From contig NZ_FPAY01000013.1 in the NCBI RefSeq assembly GCF_900116495.1, positions 33,713 through 97,712 on the forward strand: a DNA stretch of 64,000 nucleotides. The letters run 5' to 3'. The stretch's first letter is position 1. Every line of letters begins with the position of its first letter. The translations under genes were made by a program, and so were the position numbers. The DNA is from Arthrobacter sp. ov118 (lineage in GTDB: Bacteria; Actinomycetota; Actinomycetes; Actinomycetales; Micrococcaceae). Below are positions 59,553-64,000 of the stretch, piece after piece. Under the pieces are notes generated by a model. The model was not told the origin of the DNA, did no database searches, and saw nothing but the letters and a program-made list of their open reading frames with translations.

Positions 59553-59558
59553 TACGCT
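59553..59558 (+). promoter_or_regulatory. -10 hexamer of the repeat-bearing lipoprotein
   Basis: TACGCT lies 6 nt before the ATG at 59565, giving the start 13 codons before the MMRRAA alternative. Confidence 0.6.
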
Positions 59559-59564
59559 GGGATT

Positions 59565-60473
59565 ATGACCCGGACGGCCCCTTTCGGAGAATCGGACAAT
59601 GCCATGATGCGACGCGCCGCGCTGCGTCCTGGGGTCCTGCGCTCTGGCATCGCGCTCGCGATGGCCGCTGCGGCGCTCTCGGGCTGCAGCAGCGACGGCA
59701 AGGGGGCGCCGGTATGGACAGCAGGCAGCAGCGCCGCGGACAACCCGACGCCGTCGGGCAGCGCCTCCGCCACTCCCGGCGCGACGCCGTCGGGCAGCGC
59801 CTCCGCCCCTCCCGGCGCGACGCCGTCGGGCAGCGCCTCCGCCCCTCCCGGCGCGACGCCGTCGGGCAGCGCCTCCGCCACCCCGGGTTCGACGGCGGCG
59901 GCCTGGAAAGTCTTCAGCGATCCGGCAAAGACCGTGAGCTTTGAGGTGCCGCAGGACTGGATCGTCCAGTCCGTAACCCCCGGTCCCGGGACCCTGCCCG
60001 GTGCGCTGAAGCTCGACGTCAAAGATGCCAAGGGCGGGTATCTGGCCACCCTGCAGACAGGTCTTCCACCGCAGACCGCCGCGGCGTGCCCGCGCGGCGC
60101 CACACGCGACTACGTCGTGGTCAGCAGCGTGCCTGTGGACGTGCCGCACCGGGACGGCGAGGGAACCATCGATCCGCATGTCGTGTTCCGGGTTATCAAG
60201 GGCTACAAGTACTTCGGTTCCTACGGCATCACCAACGTGGTGGGTGGCACCGGCGGCAAAAGCTGCGGACTGCAGAATGTGGTTCGCGGCCCGGACGGCA
60301 AGGGAGATTATTCCTTCGGGGATCTGACCGTGCTCAGGCCGCTGGCTCCGGACCAAAAGGTCGCCCCTGCAAAGGCGTTCGACACCCTCGGCCAGGCGGC
60401 CAAATACGTCAACGAGGGCTCCGAGTTCGCCAACGTCCAGCGGATGCTAATGTCTCTGAGGATCAAAAACTAG
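59565..60473 (+). CDS. Secreted lipoprotein with a repeated Thr/Pro/Ser linker
   Basis: A 302-residue protein from ATG 59565 (ATG 59604, MMRRAALRPGVL, is the alternative). The signal peptide ends SGIALAMAAAALSGC, a lipobox. Four copies of a 12-residue unit TPSGSASATPGA (residues about 62-109) form a flexible linker, then a domain of about 190 residues begins WKVFSDPAKTVSFEVPQDWI, contains two cysteines and ends RMLMSLRIKN. The domain opening resembles the N-terminal strand seen in PsbP/DUF1795-like extracellular domains; no firm family call. Function unknown. Confidence 0.8.
   Translation: MTRTAPFGESDNAMMRRAALRPGVLRSGIALAMAAAALSGCSSDGKGAPVWTAGSSAADNPTPSGSASATPGATPSGSASAPPGATPSGSASAPPGATPSGSASATPGSTAAAWKVFSDPAKTVSFEVPQDWIVQSVTPGPGTLPGALKLDVKDAKGGYLATLQTGLPPQTAAACPRGATRDYVVVSSVPVDVPHRDGEGTIDPHVVFRVIKGYKYFGSYGITNVVGGTGGKSCGLQNVVRGPDGKGDYSFGDLTVLRPLAPDQKVAPAKAFDTLGQAAKYVNEGSEFANVQRMLMSLRIKN
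59748..59891 (+). repeat. 36-bp coding repeat, four copies
   Basis: Units start at 59748, 59784, 59820 and 59856 and differ by a few bases (ACT/CCT and the last one ending GGTTCG). The in-frame unit encodes TPSGSASA(T/P)PG(A/S). Confidence 0.92.
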
Positions 60474-60545
60474 TCCCGCACCCCCGCACATCCCCGGGCC
60501 GTCGACGGCGACTTTTCCCTGCCCCCGCCTCACATCCGGAGATAC

Positions 60546-61349
60546 ATGGAACGCACCGTGACCGCCCGCCTGGCCTTCAAGACCGTCGCCGAAACCAAGG
60601 TGGCTCTCGCCGTGGCCGTGGCCAGGAACGCGGGGTACGACTCGCTGGAAGAGACGCTCAGGGTGACCGCCGGCGGCGGGGACGTGCCGCTGACCGAGCT
60701 CTCGGACCACCACGGGGGCCGCTTCCACTACCTGGAGTTCGCCGAACCCGCCGAGGTCCTGGTTGAATACTCGGCCACAGTCACCGGGTTCGCCCTGCCT
60801 GACGAACCCGGGCTGATGGAACTCATCCGTTATGTACGGCCCAGCCGCTACGCTGAGTCGGACCGGTTGTTGCCGACCGCCTACGCTGAATTCGGCGGGC
60901 TCCAGGGCGAAGAGCTGCTCCACGCCGTCCGCAACTGGGTCTTCAACGAACTGCGCTACGTCAGCGGATCATCGCGGGGCACCGACGGCGCCGTCGAAAC
61001 ACTGCTGCACCGCCGCGGCGTCTGCCGCGACTTCGCACACCTCGCTATTTCCCTGCTCCGGTCCAAGAATGTCCCGGCCCGGCTTGCGGCGGTGTATGCC
61101 CCGGGCCTGACGCCGATGGACTTCCATGCCGTGGCCGAAGCGCACATCAACGGAGCCTGGCACATCATCGACCCCACCGGCCTGGCACCGCGGGAAAGCA
61201 TGCTGCGGATCACTGCCGGGCGCGATTCCGCGGACACCGCCTTCCTGTCCACGGTGGGCGGCAGCCTGTCCCTGAAGGAACTTGCTGTCACCGCGACCGT
61301 TGACGTGCTGCCCGAGGAAGACCCGACGAAGCTGGTCGCCATCCGCTAA
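60546..61349 (+). CDS. Transglutaminase-like family protein
   Basis: A 267-residue protein starting MERTVTARLAFKTVAETKVA. The transglutaminase-like triad is visible: Cys in HRRGVCRDFAHLAISLLRS, His in PMDFHAVAEAHINGAWHIID, and Asp in the following DPTGLAPRE. The N-terminal 100 residues form the beta domain usual in bacterial transglutaminase-like proteases. It has no signal peptide, so it is cytosolic. The stop overlaps the convergent marR stop by three bases. Activity (amidase, protease or cross-linking) unknown. Confidence 0.9.
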   Translation: MERTVTARLAFKTVAETKVALAVAVARNAGYDSLEETLRVTAGGGDVPLTELSDHHGGRFHYLEFAEPAEVLVEYSATVTGFALPDEPGLMELIRYVRPSRYAESDRLLPTAYAEFGGLQGEELLHAVRNWVFNELRYVSGSSRGTDGAVETLLHRRGVCRDFAHLAISLLRSKNVPARLAAVYAPGLTPMDFHAVAEAHINGAWHIIDPTGLAPRESMLRITAGRDSADTAFLSTVGGSLSLKELAVTATVDVLPEEDPTKLVAIR

Positions 61350-61807
61350 GCCCGGGCGAGCGAGGCGCGGAGCTTCTCGGTCAGCCGCAGCAGTTCCTGC
61401 TGTTCGGCGGCGGAGAGGGCCGGTCCCACGAGTGCGGCGATGTCGCGGACGTGTTCCCGGCCGATCTGCTTCTGCAGGTCACGGCCGACGTCGGTGAGCC
61501 GGATGAGGATGCCCCGCCCGTCGTCGGGGGCTGGCATGCGTTCAACGAGTCCGCGCTTTTCCAGCCGCTCCACCAGGCGGCTCAGGCTGGACTGGCTGAG
61601 CAGGACGTTGTCGTTGAGTTCGTTCAGGCGCAGCCACCCGGACGGGCAGCGGGAAAGGGTGAACAGGACGTCGTACTCATTGACGGTGAGGCTCTTGAAC
61701 GCCGGGCCCGCCTGCAGCTTGCGCATCACGGCCACCTGGGCGCGGAACAGTGACTCCCAGGTTTCCGCGGCCAGGCGCACCGGCGATTCTGTGGTCTTGG
61801 CTTGCAT
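61346..61807 (-). CDS. MarR family transcriptional regulator
   Basis: A 153-residue protein from ATG 61807, overlapping the upstream gene stop (TGATG). The winged helix is VNEYDVLFTLSRCPSGWLRL, then LNELNDNVLLSQSSLSRLVE and KRGLVERMPAPDDGRGILIRL. It is co-transcribed with the luciferase-like gene and most likely represses it through the palindrome at 62984-63001. MarR regulators respond to phenolic or oxidative ligands, which fits a flavin oxygenase partner. Confidence 0.93.
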   Translation of the reverse strand: MQAKTTESPVRLAAETWESLFRAQVAVMRKLQAGPAFKSLTVNEYDVLFTLSRCPSGWLRLNELNDNVLLSQSSLSRLVERLEKRGLVERMPAPDDGRGILIRLTDVGRDLQKQIGREHVRDIAALVGPALSAAEQQELLRLTEKLRASLARA

Positions 61808-62928
61808 CACGCGTCCTGGCTGGACTCTGCCGCGTCGGCGCCCACGGTGCCCGCGGCCAGCGCGGCAGCCACCCGGCCGGCATGGGTCGGCGGGTCGGGG
61901 ACGTGCGCGGGCTTGAGGGCGGCATATTCCTTGCGGAGCACCGGCAGGACCTCTTCGCCGAACAGGTCAAGTTGTTCCAGCACGGTCTTCAGCGGCAGGC
62001 CGGCGTGGTCGATCAGGAAGAGCTGGCGCTGGTAGTCGCCGAAATACTCCCGGAACGTGAGGGTCTTCTCGATGACTTCCTGCGGGCTGCCGACCGTCAG
62101 CGGAGTCTGGGACGTGAAGTCCTCCAGCGACGGGCCGTGGCCGTAGACCGGGGCGTTGTCGAAGTAAGGGCGGAACTCCTTGACGGCGTCCTGGGAGTTC
62201 TTCCGCATGAAGAACTGTCCGCCAAGGCCCACGATGGCCTGATCTGCCTTGCCGTGACCGTAGTGCTCGTAGCGCTCCCGGTAGAGACCGATCAGCTGCT
62301 GGTAGTGCTCCTTGGGCCAGAAAATGTTGTTGGCGAAGAAGCCGTCACCGTAGTAGGCGGCTACTTCGGCGATCTGCGGCGTGCGGATGGAACCATGCCA
62401 CACAAAGGGGGCGACGCCGTCGAGCGGGCGCGGCGTGGAGGTGAAGTTCTGCAGCGGGGTGCGGTGCTTGCCCGACCAGTTCACTGTGTCCTCGTCCCAG
62501 AGGCGGCGCAGCAGACTGTAGTTCTCGATCGCAAGTTCGATCCCGTCCTGGATGTTCTTGCCGAACCAGGGGTAAACGGGGGCAGTGTTGCCGCGGCCCA
62601 GCACCAGGTCCACGCGGCCGTCCGCGAGGTGCTGGAGCATGGCGAAGTCTTCGGCGATCTTGACCGGATCATTCGTGGTAATCAGGGTGGTGGCCGTCGA
62701 GAGGATGATGCGCTCGGTCTGGGCGGCGATGTAGGCCAGTGTGGTGGTGGGGGAGGAGGAGAAGAACGGCCGGTTGTGGTGCTCGCCGATGGCGTAGACA
62801 TCCATGCCGATTTCCTCGACCTTTTTGGCGATGGCCACGGACGCCTTGATGCGCTCGTGTTCCGTGGGGGTACGGCCCGTGGTGGGGTCGGTGGTGATGT
62901 CGCTGACGCTGAAGACGCCGATCTGCAT
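61807..62928 (-). CDS. LLM-class flavin-dependent oxidoreductase
   Basis: A 373-residue luciferase-like monooxygenase with a TIM barrel. It starts MQIGVFSVSDITTDPTTGRT; further segments are GMDVYAIGEHHNRPFFSSSP, LSTATTLITTNDPVKIAEDF, LADGRVDLVLGRGNTAPVYP and FVWHGSIRTPQIAEVAAYYG. The family (FMNH2-dependent monooxygenases related to a well-known corynebacterial group) uses reduced flavin from a separate reductase. ATG 62928 follows GGAAAGG. The last 25 residues are Ala-rich and variable. Substrate unknown. Confidence 0.93.
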   Translation of the reverse strand: MQIGVFSVSDITTDPTTGRTPTEHERIKASVAIAKKVEEIGMDVYAIGEHHNRPFFSSSPTTTLAYIAAQTERIILSTATTLITTNDPVKIAEDFAMLQHLADGRVDLVLGRGNTAPVYPWFGKNIQDGIELAIENYSLLRRLWDEDTVNWSGKHRTPLQNFTSTPRPLDGVAPFVWHGSIRTPQIAEVAAYYGDGFFANNIFWPKEHYQQLIGLYRERYEHYGHGKADQAIVGLGGQFFMRKNSQDAVKEFRPYFDNAPVYGHGPSLEDFTSQTPLTVGSPQEVIEKTLTFREYFGDYQRQLFLIDHAGLPLKTVLEQLDLFGEEVLPVLRKEYAALKPAHVPDPPTHAGRVAAALAAGTVGADAAESSQDA

Positions 62929-62969
62929 GATGTGCCTTTCCGTGGCCGGTCTGATCCGGAACTGCTTCC

Positions 62970-62975
62970 ACTATA
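62970..62975 (-). promoter_or_regulatory. -10 hexamer of the LLM-marR operon
   Basis: TATAGT on the minus strand lies about 42 bp before the ATG at 62928. The -35 region, about 17 bp further upstream, falls inside the palindrome at 62984-63001. Confidence 0.5.
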
Positions 62976-62983
62976 ACCCGATT

Positions 62984-63001
62984 TACATGCATTTGCATGT
63001 A
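62984..63001. promoter_or_regulatory. Candidate MarR operator
   Basis: TACATGCATTTGCATGTA is a perfect 8-bp inverted repeat around TT, overlapping the -35 region of the LLM-marR operon. Binding here would block RNA polymerase, so autorepression is likely. Confidence 0.7.
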
Positions 63002-63266
63002 TCGACCCGTATAACGCCGACGGCGGCCGGATATTCCCTGGTGCTGGGGGGCGGTGCCACCAAAGCCCGCTTGACCGGCGCCGGTCTTTCCCTCCACGAC
63101 GGCGACGGGACCTATTTCGGATTGCGAAGCGTTCCTCTCGGCCGGGCATGCCACGCGACGGGCGGTTCACCGGCAACGAGAAGAGAAAGACCCAAGCCCA
63201 AGTGCAGGCCTACGCCACCACTGCCAAGGAAAGAGAATCATCGGACGTCCACAAAAACGCAAAGTC

Positions 63267-63323
63267 TACCAGCCGGTTGAGTGGAAAAAAATGGGTAGTT
63301 TACCAGCCGGGTGAGTGAAAAAA
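63267..63323. repeat. Direct repeat TACCAGCCGG(T/G)TGAGTG plus A-run, two copies
   Basis: Copies begin at 63267 and 63301, 34 bp (about three helical turns) apart, each ending in a run of A. A partial inverted copy (ACCGGCTACTCA) lies at 63329-63340. This is the layout of a tandem regulator-binding site. Confidence 0.55.
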
Positions 63324-63370
63324 CAGGTACCGGCTACTCAGGTGCTGAGAGTTTCCTGAGATTAGTATAA

Positions 63371-63410
63371 AGACCACATATGCAAGCAAGCGGGCAGGCG
63401 TATGTGGTCT
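63371..63410. promoter_or_regulatory. Inverted repeat AGACCACATA/TATGTGGTCT
   Basis: Perfect 10-bp arms at 63371-63380 and 63401-63410 around 20 bp. It could be a hairpin in the ectB leader or a regulator site. Confidence 0.5.
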
Positions 63411-63584
63411 GCCCAGTTCGCGTGTAGATAACCTCTATATGGCCAAAATACGGGCGCCGTGAAACCAGCGGTCAGTGCGCCACAGATGCCGCGCTGCTTT
63501 CTTTCCCCGCCCTTTATGTAGGAACCCGGACTGGTTCCAACCACGGGAAACTTCGCTAGTTGGAAGTGCGGGGGAGATTTACAG

Positions 63585-64000
63585 ATGGATATCTTCGAAA
63601 CTATGGAATCTGAGGTTCGTAGCTATTGCCGCGGTTGGGACACGGTTTTTGATCGTGCGGCCGGCAGCACCCTGGTCAGTGAAGATGGCAGGGAATATCT
63701 GGACTTTTTTTCCGGCGCTGGAGCCCTGAACTACGGACACAACAACGCGGTGCTGTTGCGGCCGCTGGTGGAGTATCTGCTCTCCGGCGCGATCGTCCAT
63801 TCCCTCGACATGAAAACGCCCGCGAAGCGGCGGTTCCTCGAAACCTTCCGGGAATTGATCCTCCAGCCACGGCATCTGGACTACAAGGTCATGTTCCCGG
63901 GTCCCACAGGAACAAACTCGGTAGAGGCTGCCCTGAAGCTGGCGCGCAAGGTGACCGGCAGGCAGCACGTCATCAGCTTCACGAATGCATTTCACGGGAT
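63585..64000 (+). CDS. ectB: Diaminobutyrate--2-oxoglutarate transaminase, N-terminal part (cut by window end)
   Basis: At least 138 residues of a class III PLP aminotransferase, starting MDIFETMESEVRSYCRGWDT with GGGGGAG at a good distance. YLDFFSGAGALNYGHNN and FPGPTGTNSVEAALKLARKV match EctB, which turns aspartate semialdehyde into 2,4-diaminobutyrate. In ectoine clusters ectA normally precedes ectB; here 582 bp of non-coding DNA precede it and no ectA lies upstream, so a non-ectoine use of diaminobutyrate (siderophore or peptide precursor) is also possible. The PLP lysine lies beyond the window. Confidence 0.85.
   Translation, partial: MDIFETMESEVRSYCRGWDTVFDRAAGSTLVSEDGREYLDFFSGAGALNYGHNNAVLLRPLVEYLLSGAIVHSLDMKTPAKRRFLETFRELILQPRHLDYKVMFPGPTGTNSVEAALKLARKVTGRQHVISFTNAFHG

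Larger units (their letters stand above)
63003..63584. other. AT-richer non-coding region with repeats, upstream of ectB
   Basis: This 582-bp stretch has no credible gene. It is visibly poorer in GC than the rest of the window, with A-runs around 63284-63291 and 63318-63323, a 34-bp-spaced direct repeat (63267-63323) and an inverted repeat (63371-63410). It probably carries the regulatory region of ectB. Confidence 0.5.

Noticed and set aside
59748..59891. Possible CRISPR array
   Set aside because: Units are contiguous without spacers and encode a protein linker in frame.
63362..63544. 60-codon minus-strand frame in the AT-rich spacer
   Set aside because: No family, no ribosome-binding site, and it spans the inverted repeat at 63371-63410.

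Overview
The window is about 64 kb of a high-GC actinobacterial chromosome, most likely a member of the Micrococcaceae close to Arthrobacter or Pseudarthrobacter. The evidence is the GC-rich third-position codon usage, many GTG starts, and actinobacterial marker genes: EndoMS/NucS mismatch endonuclease, DUF2550 after the ATP synthase operon, a mycothiol-dependent-isomerase-family protein, ClpS-DUF2017-MurI order, and NrtR upstream of nadABC. I saw no rRNA, tRNA, CRISPR array, transposase or integrase. Genus placement is inference from gene content only.

Layout. 1-3.8 kb: end of the atp operon (atpA 3' end, atpG, atpD, atpC) and DUF2550. 3.8-8 kb: a membrane esterase overlapping a large aminoacyl-phosphatidylglycerol synthase whose membrane half looks like an inactive rhomboid; then convergent cspA with a hairpin leader. 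8.5-12 kb: nucS, a divergent zinc-ribbon protein, a hydrolase and an AI-2E family exporter. 12-19.5 kb: a large surface protein, a thioredoxin-like TPR protein, an old-yellow-enzyme reductase, an ABC exporter pair and nagB. 19.5-24.3 kb: DUF3039, a helicase, a lipoprotein and the NAD salvage pair pncB-pncA. 24.3-28.7 kb: clpS-DUF2017-murI-MBL-rph-rdgB, a run of tightly packed housekeeping genes. 28.7-34.7 kb: DedA, exonuclease-BRCT, a DUF4395 gene interrupted by an in-frame TAG, ADP-ribosylglycohydrolase, two DUF202 proteins and an aquaporin. 34.9-39.1 kb: sbcD-sbcC.

39.2-51.5 kb is the catabolic and transport part: an MFS carrier; an IclR regulator divergent from a flavin reductase / HpaB-type monooxygenase / MHS transporter set for an aromatic substrate; a 2-oxoacid dehydrogenase operon (E1 alpha, E1 beta, lipoyl-only protein, alpha/beta hydrolase) that looks like a split version of the AcoC type of E2; and an amino-acid permease divergent from an Lrp/AsnC regulator. 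52.2-58.3 kb is a complete de novo NAD operon, nrtR-nadA-nadB-nadC-nadS, with a clear palindromic operator in front. Together with pncB-pncA the window holds both routes to nicotinate mononucleotide. 58.3-63 kb: GtrA, DUF1684, a lipoprotein with a 36-bp x4 repeat, a transglutaminase-like protein, and a MarR/luciferase-like pair with its own operator. 63.0-63.58 kb is AT-richer non-coding DNA with direct and inverted repeats leading into an ectB-type diaminobutyrate aminotransferase cut by the window end.

Cross-cutting signals: (1) seventeen genes have a TANNNT hexamer exactly 6-7 nt before the start codon, which is the signature of leaderless transcripts and fixes several start sites; (2) palindromes fill several intergenic gaps, including a 60-bp perfect one and two copies of an element with CAACGCGGGGTCA-type tips; (3) short 13-28 bp tandem duplications recur in intergenic DNA, several of them including the stop codon of the preceding gene.
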